DNA from: Strigamia acuminata
Lineage: Eukaryota; Arthropoda; Chilopoda; Geophilomorpha; Linotaeniidae
Reading direction: 5' to 3'
DNA: 64,000 nt
NCBI GenBank assembly: GCA_949358305.1
Contig: OX442314.1
Coordinates: forward strand, 46,632,581 to 46,696,580
Shown here: positions 52,821-63,585 of the stretch, piece after piece
Numbering within the stretch: the first letter of the stretch is position 1
Layout of the letters: the number at the start of each line of letters is the position of its first letter
The notes under the pieces: model-generated
The model's input: the letters and a program-made list of their open reading frames with translations, nothing else
Databases searched by the model: none
Told to the model about the DNA's origin: nothing
Position numbers and translations under genes: made by a program

Positions 52821-54827
52821 ATGGCGGACCAGGACAGCAGTTCCGAGGGGGACGAATCACTCGATTTTACATCGGATGAGGAGCTTTATGAGGATGAAGG
52901 ACTAGGAAGTATGGCCGGAGCGGAACAATGCTCAAGTGCGGGACAACGCCGACCTGCTTCGCGTCGTGGCGTTTACCGCCCTCCATACCCGGTACCCGAT
53001 CTGTACGCGAAGGGGCCGCTCCTAATTCCACCATATCATCCGGACCATCCTCGCGAAAGGGGATTTCCAAACTTCGAGATATGCCCCTTGTGCTCCGGCT
53101 GGGGCCATTTGGAAAATATGTCGAGAGAATGCAACGCGTGTTTGGGGAAAGGCGTACTCCGCCGTGGCAAATTTAAGATTTGGATGAGGAGGCTCCAAGC
53201 AATGGCCTTGCGAAAAAAGCGCTGGGATAAGCGGGATTTATCAAAGTATAAGTGGCCGACGGTTTTCCAAGTCATTCGAGGAGACATCAGTGCAACTACG
53301 CGTTTTGTGCGAAGGCACGAGACGTTCTGGCGGAACACCATCGCGGAGGCCACAGCGGCGGGCATTCAACCTTTGAATTGGCAGTACCCCCCGCTCAACT
53401 CCATCATGCCGGTCCCGGGTGCCTGTGCTCCCCCTCTGCCGGCCCTCTTGAGAAGTTTTCCGACCGGAACGAGCACAATAAATGTGATTCGACACTCAAG
53501 GGAAAGTGATGTTCCCACCATTACGCGTCCACTTCATTCTGCCGCGTTGCGTCAGCGGGAAGAGCCACAGACCGTAGTTAGGGCTGGAATGACGCGGGAG
53601 GCCGAGGAACAAGAGCGCGTCCGCCTCATCGAGGAGAGGAACGACCATCTTGTGGACGAAATCGCCCAATTGCGAAGACTTCATTTGGATGCGAAAGCTC
53701 GTGCTCAAGCCGTTCCACCGAATTCGACGGTGATCGTCACCGAGCGAGATCGCCCCAACTTGCCAGCGATCGAGAGGGCGCCGATCTGCGAAGTGGAAGC
53801 ATTAGCCATTGTGCCGGTTCGGGCGAGAGACCCGAGAACCATACGTCCACGACCGGCATTGGAGTTTCACCAGACCCAGAGTGAGGACGAAGAGACCACT
53901 GAGTGGGGAGAGGAGGCACACGAACAACTAGCCATTGAGGGGCCGCCGGCTGCAGAAAGGAGCCGAAGAGGAGTTGGAGCTCTCATCCCCCGAAAGAGTG
54001 AGAAAACAGTGATGCACGGCTTCACTCAACGTGCAGGGGAGTCGGCGGAGGATTTCCGAAAACGATGCTTTGCGACGCGTGCGCGGCGGCAGGCACGAGC
54101 CCAGAAGGAGGCTGAGGATCTTCGGGGAAAGGAGTTGGTCCTTTTGGAGAAATTGGACGCGATCGATTGGTTCCACCCGGAGGACAACCCATATCTTGGT
54201 AGTATTACGGGATCGATCAAAGACCGAGCGATGTCCCGGCGGCTGGGTTGGTCGACGGATTTGTCGGGCCCTCAATCACAGTTGCCCATCCGACATCCGG
54301 ATTTGGTGGCGACGGGTCCACGTCGACGATGTTTTGGAGACGCGTCACCTTTCAACATGCTTGCGATCCCTAGGGCCACCGACTGGGAGACAGCGATACG
54401 ACACGTGGCAGCGAGGCAGCGGTCCGATGGAAATCGGATGCGATTCCTGGACTACCAGGATTTCCCAACTACATTCTGGGCGCGGAAGGGATTTAACGAA
54501 ATCTTCCCCTTCGGCACCCTCGACTGGCAGTGTCCAACGCGTCGACGAGCGACATCGTATATTCAGGCAGACCCGGATTTGTGGCGACAGTTTTTCTACG
54601 CCATCGCCCGCACAGAGCACGGATGGCCTGAATCGCAGGCCCATGCCATTTTGGAGCTTCGAAATGGACAAATCCTCTTCCTAGAAAGCCTCATCGCAGA
54701 TGTACTTACGCGTTACCACCCGCGTACGGAGGAGCAGATGGAGGACGTGTTGGTTTATCGCGTCGTTGGACTCGTAGAAGAGCTTCTCCAGCTGATGTTC
54801 CCGGACGGTGCCAGTGACAGTGACTAA
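52821..54827 (+). CDS. Ty3 element ORF3, 668-aa protein of unknown function
   Basis: An intact frame with ATG 15 bases after a good 3' splice site, which suggests expression from a spliced mRNA as for env. The protein is soluble-looking. It has an acidic N-terminus (EGDESLDFTSDEELYEDEG); a C-x2-C-x12-C-x2-C zinc-type module at C88, C91, C104, C107 (CPLCSGWGHL, CNACLGKGVLRRGK) reminiscent of DnaJ-type or knuckle fingers; basic RKKRWDKRD; a likely coiled coil at 255-297; and a long C-terminal domain from about residue 395 (FTQRAGESAEDFRKRCFATR to EELLQLMF). No signal peptide or membrane anchor is present, so it is not an envelope. I recognise no homologue. Frame integrity beside near-identical LTRs argues that it is a genuine product. 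Confidence 0.8.
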   Translation: MADQDSSSEGDESLDFTSDEELYEDEGLGSMAGAEQCSSAGQRRPASRRGVYRPPYPVPDLYAKGPLLIPPYHPDHPRERGFPNFEICPLCSGWGHLENMSRECNACLGKGVLRRGKFKIWMRRLQAMALRKKRWDKRDLSKYKWPTVFQVIRGDISATTRFVRRHETFWRNTIAEATAAGIQPLNWQYPPLNSIMPVPGACAPPLPALLRSFPTGTSTINVIRHSRESDVPTITRPLHSAALRQREEPQTVVRAGMTREAEEQERVRLIEERNDHLVDEIAQLRRLHLDAKARAQAVPPNSTVIVTERDRPNLPAIERAPICEVEALAIVPVRARDPRTIRPRPALEFHQTQSEDEETTEWGEEAHEQLAIEGPPAAERSRRGVGALIPRKSEKTVMHGFTQRAGESAEDFRKRCFATRARRQARAQKEAEDLRGKELVLLEKLDAIDWFHPEDNPYLGSITGSIKDRAMSRRLGWSTDLSGPQSQLPIRHPDLVATGPRRRCFGDASPFNMLAIPRATDWETAIRHVAARQRSDGNRMRFLDYQDFPTTFWARKGFNEIFPFGTLDWQCPTRRRATSYIQADPDLWRQFFYAIARTEHGWPESQAHAILELRNGQILFLESLIADVLTRYHPRTEEQMEDVLVYRVVGLVEELLQLMFPDGASDSD

Positions 54828-55449
54828 TGTGAGGAAGTACCATTGCGAACTTGGTGAACGGTTTCTCGAACGTGACTTTTGTTTTGTGCGCAACTTTTAA
54901 GTTCAAATGGATAAGTCTCCATTTGGACGCGTGTTTAATTTTATTGTTTGTGTTTAGCATTTCCAGTGATATTTGTGAACATTATATTTTACCCGACTGT
55001 GCTATATAATTTATTTTGTTTGTTTTCCAGTGTTTTCCGCGCCTGTTGTACCTATCCGCGTGCCCGGGAGACGCCTCATTCCTCCTCCGAGAATCATGTG
55101 CCGGTGGAGATGACCCCCTAAATTTTCCTCTCGGTCAGGTGGATGGGTGCAATGAGCGTAGGAGTTCCAGCAATCCACGAGTGCTTGGAAGTGTAAATTT
55201 GTGTTAGTTTTAGCTTTATTTCAAAGTGTCAATTTGCCTTACTGTGATTTGAGTGTATGTTTTAACGCGTTTCACGCGAATGTTTTGATTTGCATCATGT
55301 TCATTTTTGATTTTGATTTGTTTATTTTAGATTTCATTTACTTCGCTAATGTTGCGATCGATTATGTTGTTGATTTTCATTATGTTTATAATTGTATCGT
55401 TTCATTACTTCCATTCAAACAGAGTAATAAAACTCTGGCTGTGGGGGCG
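54828..55449. other. Ty3 element 3' non-coding region
   Basis: No supported gene. It ends in the purine tract GTGGGGGCG immediately before the 3' LTR. Confidence 0.7.
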
Positions 55450-56580
55450 TGTCACGGCCCGTGTTTCCTACGCATACAGTTTACGCATTGTTAACCCGTG
55501 TTTGTTCCTATTAAACCTAATTTGTGATTCTCCTACCTTTGTTGTTTTGTTTATGTTTGATTCGTGAGTTTTCCTCATTTTCCTTCTATCTTATCTCTTA
55601 CTTTCTCCTAACTTTCTCTTCATTCTCTCACTTTTCTCTTATCTATTCCTAGTTTTTCTTCTTTAGTTTATGATTTCGATGCAAGTCTATTTGCATATCT
55701 ATTCTGGTCAGTACGCGTCGGCGTTAGTCATACACTTAGTATGCACCGACTGTACTGATTGGCTCTTGACTCTTCCGTGATTGGTCAGGCTTGGTTGAGT
55801 CCAAGTTTACCTCTCACCCTATTTTTCCTCTTTTGCTTCAGTTGATCTCAGTATCCCGAACGCGTAGGTGCTCCTTTGGAGCCAGTGCTCATGGCTGAGG
55901 TTTAACTCCGAAGCTCACTCGTAGCTTTGCTTTCGCCCTGGAATTCTGCAACACGGTTTCAGGCTTTCATTTCATTTCCAGTGTTAACTCACGGTTTTAC
56001 ACCACTCGTTCACCATTTGTTTTCCTGCTCCTTTTTGTTCATGTTTTATCGCCGTGACGCGTCATCCAAGGCCAAACAGGATTTGTTGGCCATAAGTTCG
56101 AAGTTTGTGTCGTTTATTTCGCGTGCGCGTGCATTTAGCTTAGTTTAGCCGCCTGCCATTTGGGCTTTAGCTTTAATTAAGCATTAAGTCAGGTTTAGAG
56201 TTAGGTTTAGGGCCCGTGCGTTGTATAAGCACGAGTAAATTGCCCATCCTCGTTCAAACTCGACAGTTTGGGGTTGCCTATGAGCCACTACGAGACGTGC
56301 ATTCGTTTGCCTTCGTGTGAAAACACGATTGTTGGCGGGTCACGCGTTGGGTTTTGGTTCAGACGCGACTACCGGACATTCTGTCCCCGAGTTTTACAGC
56401 TCGGGATACCCGGCCACAAATAAATATTAGTGTGGTGCACAGTATCTGAGAGTGTGTTAGCTGCCACTTCCTGCGCACATTCGATTTACGGCAGGTACGA
56501 AACTACCAGGGTGTGTGAATTTACTGTTTCGCGGCGTCTTTCAAACGCTTCTAAACCACCTAGACTCGCGATCCATCACA
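55450..56580 (+). repeat. Ty3 element 3' LTR
   Basis: Partner of 33616-34746; CCTACGCATACAG here versus CCTACGCGTACAG in the 5' LTR is the one difference noticed. It is followed by TAGT and P-element sequence. Confidence 0.95.
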
Positions 56581-56751
56581 TAGTAAATAAATAAATAAAT
56601 AAATTATACCAAATTAAAAAACAGTAGTTTAAATTAAATTAAGCTTGAATTAGGCCTGAGTAAAAACAAAAACAATAACAATACCGTACATAAGTTACAT
56701 ACTATACTATTAAACTAAATTATTAACGCTGCTTTTGTTATTTAGGAAACA

Positions 56752-59726
56752 ATGCCTACATGTTTTGTACCGGAATGCAAAACTGGTTATAAATCAGAAA
56801 AGAAAAAAAAAGATGAAAAAAAAAAAGATGAAAACAAAAAAGATGAAAAAGATCATTTTTTCCAGCCTCCGAAAAATCCTGAGCAATTTAAAAAATGGGA
56901 AAATGCAATTCCTCGAAAGGATATGAAACTACAAAAAACAAGCCGCGTTTGCCATAAGCATTTTATTGAAAATTATTTAGTAAAAGATGATATTTTTATT
57001 ATTTTAGAGAAGGAAGTGCGAATACCAAGAATTAAGTGGAAGTTACAGGATGATGCGATTCCATCTATATTTTTGAATCTTCCTCCCCGTTTCACCAAAA
57101 ATATCAAAATAAGGAAACCACCTAGGACAAGAGTTGATGCAGCCAAACTTAGAAGTTCAAGAAGTGAAGACATGGAAACTCAACCCAGTGTGCAGAATGA
57201 AGTTACAGAAAATGAACCCAGTATGCAGAATGAAGAAGATGTTTTTACAGAAGAGCTAAGGGAACAATTGGTTAACATAGAGAAAAAGATTTCCGAATTG
57301 CAAAAAAGAAATGAATTATTGCAACAACGACTCAAATGCTCCAACACCTTAATGAGTCACAGCAGAAACTCAGAAAAATGGAAACAATTCATAAACAACA
57401 ATCAAAACCTACTAATCCAGTGATACACAACAAATACAGCATGGTGTTAGAGATGATGATGAAGAAGTCAAAATGTTTTCAATCAAAGAAGGGGACAAAT
57501 GGAATGAGATACAGTGATCATTTTTTGCTAGAAAGTGCTTTACTTCGTATAAAATCGCCAAAGGGATACATGCACTGCTTGAAACATGAACTTTTACCCC
57601 TTCCCTCACCCAGAAGACTAGAACAATTGGTACGTGGATTGAAATGCAGTTATGGAATCAATGCAAATTCATTACTTGCAATAGCTAACAACTTTGAAGA
57701 AAAAGCTGCTAATCAGCGATGTGGAGTTCTCATCTTTGATGAAGTTAAATTACGTGAGACTGTTGATTTTGACAAAAGCCAAATGAGCTTCAATGGATTT
57801 GTGAATTTGGGTGAATTTACACCAGAGGAGAAGAAAACACAACTAGCAGATCATGCACTAGTCTTCATGTTTGTGCCATTTCTGGAAAATTGGGTACAGC
57901 CTGTTGCTTGTTTTGCTGCTCAAGGGGCAACTTCAGGAACAATTTTAGCAAAGTTAATTTTAAGTGTGATTCTCGAATTAGAAAATTCTTCTGCCCGAGT
58001 AATGGGGATAACTTGTGATGGTGCTTCAACTAATAAAAAAGCATGGAAAGAATTGGGTATCAACGTAAAGATTAATGCTGTAATAAATAAATTTGCCAAT
58101 CCAATAGACAGCAACAGGTACATATATGTGTTTGGTGACTATGTGCATGAGTGGAAATGCATTAGAAATCATTTTGAGAAAGTTAAAAAATGCGTTGTAA
58201 GTGTATAGTAAACTGATTTAAATGTGACATTTTTAACTTTTGATTTGAATTTATAGTACAATGGGAAAACAGTTGATTACAACTTCTTTGACCATTTATT
58301 TGAACGAGATAATCAAAATGGCGGACTAAAAGTTGTACCAAAGTTGACAGCAAGCCACATCCACCCAAACCAATTTCAAAAAATGAGTGTTAACAGAGCT
58401 GTGCAAGTAAGTATTTACATGTCTCTAATAAATGCTATATAGGATTAGTAATTACTTATTTTTATTTTTATAGCTGTTAAGTGGATCAACAGCTCGTGGG
58501 CTTTGTCACTACAGAAATAGTGGAGATGTAGCATTTGCTGGAAGTGAAAACACAGAAATGTTTGTTGACCACATGAATACCATTTTTGATATTTTAAATG
58601 CTAAATTGCCGAAGCAAGGTTTAAGAAAAGACACTGAAAAACACCAGGTAAAATTTTTAAAAGCATTGTAATTTGTAATGTATATTTAACCAATTTCTTT
58701 CCATATTAGATACTGCAGTATTTTGCAAAAGTATTACAAGATCCATCTAATACTTTTGCATCAGAACAAACACTTGAATCACTCCGTGTCACCATAAAAA
58801 GTACTCTTGAATTGTGCAATTACTTGTGGGCCAACGAGTACAAATTTGTGTTGACAGCAAAACTCAATCAAGACCCACTTGAAGTAAATATCTTAAAGAT
58901 CTCCTGCTCAGAATTTTTTTTAAAATTATTATTTTATTTTTATTTTTAGAGACATTTTGGTTTAATTAGAGGTCTCAGCTGCAATGACCATCCAACAACA
59001 GTAGACTTTTTGCAGTTACACCTTCTGCAATCAATCTACACCCCTTTGAAAGGTGTTTTATCGAAAGCAGCAAACTGTGAAACTGCAAATGATAATGTTC
59101 TGTCAAGTTTTACACAAGATTTGAAGAAATTATCGAAACAAGCTACAGAAAACAGTTCACAGTTCCGAGAATCATCACAGAAGACACTGCAGCACAAGAT
59201 AATTTATACTACAAATTTACCAAAACAAATGAGTGATTTTCAGGATGAGACAAAGAGACAAATTGTGTATTATTTGTGTGGATATATTTTAAGACGAATA
59301 ACCAACTATACGGCTTGTGAAAGCTGCATTAAAACATTCATTGCAGATAAGAACTCCCTCCCAACATCAGCAGCTTTCACTTTAAGTAAAGATTATGGAA
59401 CCTTTTTAAATTATCCAACTGAAAATTTTTTAAATGTATTTTTACAAGTGGAATATTTTTTACAAAAAGTGTTAGTAGATAATGATGGCAATTTAAATTA
59501 TTCAAGCTTAGTTGGCAATGTGTTTGTAGATATTTTAGATTCAATTCCTCAGTTAACTGTGTGTAATATTTTGTGCTGCAGTCAGGAACATATTGAAAGA
59601 ATTTTGCCACAACTTTTATTATATTACATGCAAACCCGCTTTTATTTTACAGCTAAAGATATAAGAAAAAATATATGTAATGCTGAAAAAAGCAAAAAAA
59701 ACAAAAAAGTAGCTAAGTTAATGTAG
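56752..59726 (+). CDS. THAP-domain P-element-type transposase, five exons, one frameshift
   Basis: An N-terminal THAP finger (C4-x4-C9, C67-x2-H70, Trp49, later AIPSIF) is lengthened by a Lys/Asp low-complexity insert at residues 17-34. A coiled coil follows (EELREQLVNIEKKISELQ). Near 57336 the frame changes by one base with no fitting intron, so this copy is probably broken there. Then comes a P-type DDE core: GVLIFDEVKLRE, MGITCDGASTN and GDYVHEWKCIRNHF. Exons inferred from GT-AG sites that keep frame: to 58196; 58257-58406; 58474-58647; 58710-58883; 58950-59726. Each intron has GTAAG or GTAAA and a T-rich acceptor. The C-terminal part contains IVYYLCGYILRR and ends KKVAKLM. It would excise and insert the 32902-60372 element. 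Confidence 0.88.
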
Positions 59727-59729
59727 AGA

Positions 59730-60020
59730 AATTATGAATAATAAATGTTAAAATAGAAATAACTGTAAAATTATGTAAATTATTTAAAATGTTAAAATAA
59801 AAATAACTGTAAAATTATGTAAATTATTTAAAATGTTAAAATAGAAATAACTGTAAAATTATGTAAATTATTTAAAATGTTAAAATAGAAATAACTTTGA
59901 ATTTATGTAAATTATTTAAAATGTTAAAATAGAAATAACTGTAAAATTATGTAAATTATTTAAAATGTTAAAATAGAAATAACTGTAAAATTATGTAAAT
60001 TATTTAAAATGTTAACATTG
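59730..60020. repeat. 44-bp tandem repeat, about six copies
   Basis: AACTGTAAAATTATGTAAAT recurs at 59761, 59805, 59849, (59893, variant AACTTTG), 59937 and 59981, an exact 44-bp period. It lies just downstream of the transposase stop and is non-coding. Confidence 0.93.
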
Positions 60021-60342
60021 TAAAACATGTCAAAATATAATAAAATAAAATGATAAACGAAATAAGTATCATAACAAAAACATACTTGAGTTTGTATAAT
60101 CAACAAATGAAAAAGTTGTACTCTCATAGACCTTCTACTAACTTTGGATTAGACAATTTTCATGCTTTAAATGAAACATTAGAAAACACAGTAAATATTT
60201 CGATTTAGCTGTGCTCTTTTGTTAAATGCAGGCAATAAACTTACTTGAAGCCCTGCAAACGTGATGGCTCCATGATGAGCGTATATGAGAGCAGCGCCAA
60301 AAAGATAGTGGCGCCACCATGCGGACCAACACCTGAACTACG
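60021..60342. other. P-element 3' non-coding end
   Basis: No coding frame. It contains the 13-bp internal inverted repeat partner (60290-60302) about 40 bp before the right terminal repeat. Confidence 0.7.
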
Positions 60343-60372
60343 GAGTTTCGCTACTTCCCTTCTACTATTATG

Positions 60373-61690
60373 TTAATACTAACACCAAACAAATTGTTTC
60401 TGTAATTTTTAATTTTTAATTTAATTTGTTGCAGATCTTTTTTATAACCTTTATGCTTCGCCAATTCTTTTTTGTATGAAAATGCCACTTTTAATAATTT
60501 AACTGTAATGGTGGCATTCAGTACCCCACGATTTAATGTTGGGTGTTTCTTTGTTTTTCTTGCATTTAATTTATTTGTAATCAATAGATTCAAGAATAAA
60601 TGGCATTTGTAGGTTGAATAAACTTGGGTGTGTTTGTATAATTTATTTAAACCCAGAAGTCAACGTTGGGAGAATTTTTACTGATCCACTCTTGTGGGAC
60701 ATCATTCATTCTCGATGAAGTGTAAACAGTAAGTTAAGTGCGCCACCTGTTTATATTACTTTTATTATTTTACCCATAATGCCTCTGTATAATCTGTATA
60801 ACTATCAACTTCACTTTGCGCATTTTTTTAAAAAAAAAGTGCTGCACCATATATTAAATATGATTTCCGGTGGATTATTGACTCCTGGACTGGACACACT
60901 AACATGGCATTGTATAATTATATTTTAGGAGGGAAGATATGCCAAATTGTTAGGTTTTTGTTATTCCCAAGAAAAGCACATCTACTTGTTAACCATTAGA
61001 CACAACATTTCACTTGCAATTAAAAATTTTAGCTCGTAAAATTACATCTTTGCTTGAGCTTTTTGAGGGCAGTAGCCTTATCCGACAGATAATTGGACAT
61101 CGCACAATTGAATAATCAAGCTTCAATCGTTACTTGGACACCACAGAAACCCCACAGAAAATGTTTTGGGGCTTATTACAACATGAGGAATTAAAGACTG
61201 CCATTGTTGCTAAATGGAGTTGAACTGGAATGCAATTGAACTGAATATGTTTATAAGGTTAGTATCACTGCCGTAAAGGGAAGATTATATTGTATCTATC
61301 ATTTCTGGACAGCAAAGTTATAATTTGTCCAATTCAATTTTTTTCTTGTTTAAATGGAGTGATAAGAAATAAAATTACATTGTTTGCAAATGTTCAAAGT
61401 TTGTTGAGCAGCCGTTGTGGACACCCCAGGTACCCTCCACAGATAGTTAATTATTTTATGTTGTGTGCAAACCACACGGGTTTGTCGAGGGCGTTCAATA
61501 CACGTTGTAAAATTGAGAGCACCCAGCCAGATAGACATTCCTAGCATATATTTTTTAAGGGAGCAGCAGTTCTTTTTCTAGATTAGGCGAATTTAGAGAT
61601 GAATAAAATGTATAAATCCTGTTGAAATAATTTTAGCACTGCTGAGCCAACATGTCTATTATGCAAATACGAGCAAAGAAATTCAGACGG
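60373..61690. repeat. R1 copy D, right of the P element
   Basis: Continues the copy broken at 32901. It matches 2474-2881 and 3647-4650 of copy A and lacks the hAT MITE, giving its empty site at 60720-60730. It also matches 14340-14940. It ends at about 61690 inside GACGGCCAGG. Confidence 0.85.
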
Positions 61691-61695
61691 CCAGG

Positions 61696-61890
61696 TTGTT
61701 AGTAACACCATTCGTCCTTCCCAAGGGACTGACCCGAATTGGCCTGGCAAAAGCAGCAATTAACCATTACTTGCCTGTTTATCGGAATATGCAGCAAGGA
61801 ATATTAGCCGTGATATACGATTCTGGACCCAGCAATAACCGTATCATTCTCATGGGTTGTAATGAATTACTTAAGGCCTCGCAAGTGTAG
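61696..61890 (+). other. Unassigned 64-codon frame
   Basis: An open frame with ordinary composition (LPKGLTRIGLAKAAINHYLP, AVIYDSGPSNNRIILMG). No family is recognised, there is no repeat copy in the window, and no splice context is clear. It may be an old coding fragment. Confidence 0.2.
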
Positions 61891-61964
61891 AAATCTGGTT
61901 AGCAGATGGGACCTTTAAAGTAGTGCCCGCGTAGCATGACACCACCGTCAATGCAGAACCGCCA

Positions 61965-62092
61965 ATGGAACCGATAATGGATTTGGCGGTATTGGTTTGG
62001 CGGTCATGGTTTGGCGGTAATGGGTTTGGCGGTATTGGTTTGGCGGTTTTGGCTTGGCGGTAAAAGTCTTGGCGGTTGTGAATTGGCGGTGG
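61965..62092. repeat. TTGGCGGT minisatellite
   Basis: Roughly eight units of about 14-16 bp built on TTTGGCGGT with variable spacers. It is present again at 63623-63750 after the N gap. Confidence 0.85.
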
Positions 62093-62101
62093 TGTCGTGG
62101 A

Positions 62102-62494
62102 ACCTTAAAAAGGTGTGCTAACATTAAAGAATTTAGTTTTACAAATATTTACGGATTCAATGATATTGTAGTGGAAGATCTGATACTCGTTAATGCTTTT
62201 CAAGTTATGGGAAGTTTATTTTTGAGAAAGTGTGAAAGGATTTCGTCAACAGGCATTAGAAGTTTGATCCAAAGGAATAATCCTTTTAAAAAATTAATTT
62301 TAAGTAATTGCCAGAAAATGGATCAAGTTGGGGTGGAAGAAATTGAAGCGATTGTGATGAATAAAAAGTTAAACTTTACCATCACTTTTAAAAATGTAAA
62401 CATAAATTTCAAGAATAATTTAACAAGTAAGGATGAAATTACCCAAATGGAGCCGTTATGCGCCACTAAACATCGCGAGCCATTACCGAAATAG
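62102..62494 (+). pseudogene. LRR-type (F-box/LRR, AMN1-like) coding fragment
   Basis: From about 62102 the frame reads LKRCANIKEFSFTNI, LFLRKCERISSTGIRSLI and LILSNCQKMDQVGVEEI. This is the cysteine-containing leucine-rich repeat rhythm (L..C..ITD.G) of FBXL/AMN1 proteins, where such repeats bind substrates for ubiquitination. Only about three repeats are present, the upstream frame comes from the minisatellite, and the tail is unrelated. It is a partial exon or relic, with 62102-62342 repeated at 63760-64000. Confidence 0.5.
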
Positions 62495-62524
62495 CCCTTA
62501 TCCACAAACCTTAGATTCGTTCGC

Positions 62525-62692
62525 CATAAACTAAAAACAACTATTTGCTTCATTTGACCCTATCAACGAGACACTGAGGGCTCTTTGCCCTGATAGTGGC
62601 ATAATGATTTGTTTTGTAAGTGATAATTGATTCAATATTTTCTAAGTCTAATTTTACTTATTTTAATTAGTCGGATCGCGGATGCCTACAAG
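62525..62692. repeat. R1 head, third copy
   Basis: Matches 1-170 and 8640-8785 (ACTATTTGCTTCATTTGACC, AGTCTAATTTTACTTATTTT). The following 62693-62989 is unassigned. Confidence 0.8.
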
Positions 62693-62989
62693 GAGCGCGA
62701 TAGGTAATACTAGGCTTGTGCGGTATTTTTTTCAGGCGAGTGCGGCAGGGGGACTGGGAACAAATCATATCAAAAAGCAGTTGAAAGATTGTCGTATTCT
62801 GCTCAGGCAACAAGACCTGTGACATAACAGTAAATAGCTAGAAATTCAACTCCAACTTCAGAATACCCATACTTCAGAATACCCATAGTGCTTGCCCCTG
62901 TAGCCAAGAAGCGGCCCGTCGAGTTGACAGGAGAGGCTGCCGTTGTCGCCACTGCCACTGAACCCCCGAAACAACCCATGCATAAACTT

Positions 62990-63385
62990 TAGATATAAAA
63001 TTACCTCCATTAAAAACTCATTACGTTCCTATTGCTTGGATGTATTTCCTTTTCAACGCAACAATTGAGGACTGCTAAGTTTTTAGAAAATTTTAAGTCG
63101 GGTCCGGCCAGTTTACGGTTTGACTTAAGAGTATTTTTAAATTTTCAAATTTTTACTAATTTATGCGTTTAGTTAGGTAAAAGACAGACCCCAGAATCAG
63201 GATTATATTTTGATGCGATTGATATTCGTAGTGTTTTAGGAGCCAATCACTCGAGGCTTCAACAGCATCAGATGATGATTCATCAGATAAACACTCTCAA
63301 TTGTTCCAGAGTGTAAAAATGACCCTTGAATGGTTTCCCAACAGAAAATGTAAATGCCACCAATCATAAGGGACTGCGGGCTAAC
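62990..63385. repeat. R1 head, continuation, up to the assembly gap
   Basis: Matches 9265-9580 (CATTACGTTCCTATTGCTTGG, GAGCCAATCACTCGAGG, AACAGAAAATGTAAATGCCA). It is cut by the N run. Confidence 0.8.
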
Positions 63386-63585
63386 NNNNNNNNNNNNNNN
63401 NNNNNNNNNNNNNNNNNNNNNNNNNNNNNNNNNNNNNNNNNNNNNNNNNNNNNNNNNNNNNNNNNNNNNNNNNNNNNNNNNNNNNNNNNNNNNNNNNNNN
63501 NNNNNNNNNNNNNNNNNNNNNNNNNNNNNNNNNNNNNNNNNNNNNNNNNNNNNNNNNNNNNNNNNNNNNNNNNNNNNNNNNNNNN
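63386..63585. other. Assembly gap, 200 N
   Basis: Exactly 200 undetermined bases, a size often used as a placeholder. The sequence after it repeats 61928-62342. Confidence 0.99.

Larger units (their letters stand above)
33616..56580 (+). mobile_element. Very large Ty3-type LTR retrotransposon with extra ORF
   Basis: Bounded by 1131-bp LTRs (33616-34746 and 55450-56580) and a 4-bp duplication TAGT (33612-33615, 56581-56584). The LTRs differ at only one position that I noticed (about 33645/55479). Contents in order: tRNA-Phe-type primer site, gag, pol via -1 frameshift, AT-hook tail, UAG, integrase (split by a nested LTR element at 41368-50800), a 1.3-kb spacer with small hydrophobic frames, a 668-aa ORF, and a purine tract GTGGGGGCG before the 3' LTR. 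Without the nested insertion it is about 13.5 kb, large for a Ty3 element. Confidence 0.95.
32902..60372 (+). mobile_element. P-type THAP DNA transposon, interrupted by an LTR element
   Basis: Perfect 30-bp terminal inverted repeats (left 32902-32931, starting CATAATAGTAGAAGGG; right 60343-60372) begin with CAT, like Drosophila P. A 7-bp target duplication TTAATAC flanks them (32895-32901, 60373-60379); the empty site is preserved at about 2474. A further 13-bp inverted repeat TTTTGGCGCTGCT (33168-33180) pairs with 60290-60302, matching the internal inverted repeats of P elements. The transposase gene is at 56752-59726. Without the LTR element at 33616-56580 the transposon is about 4.5 kb. 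Confidence 0.93.

Noticed and set aside
52821-54827. ORF3 as an envelope glycoprotein
   Set aside because: No signal peptide, no transmembrane anchor, no furin-type site with a following fusion-like segment; the protein looks soluble and zinc-binding.
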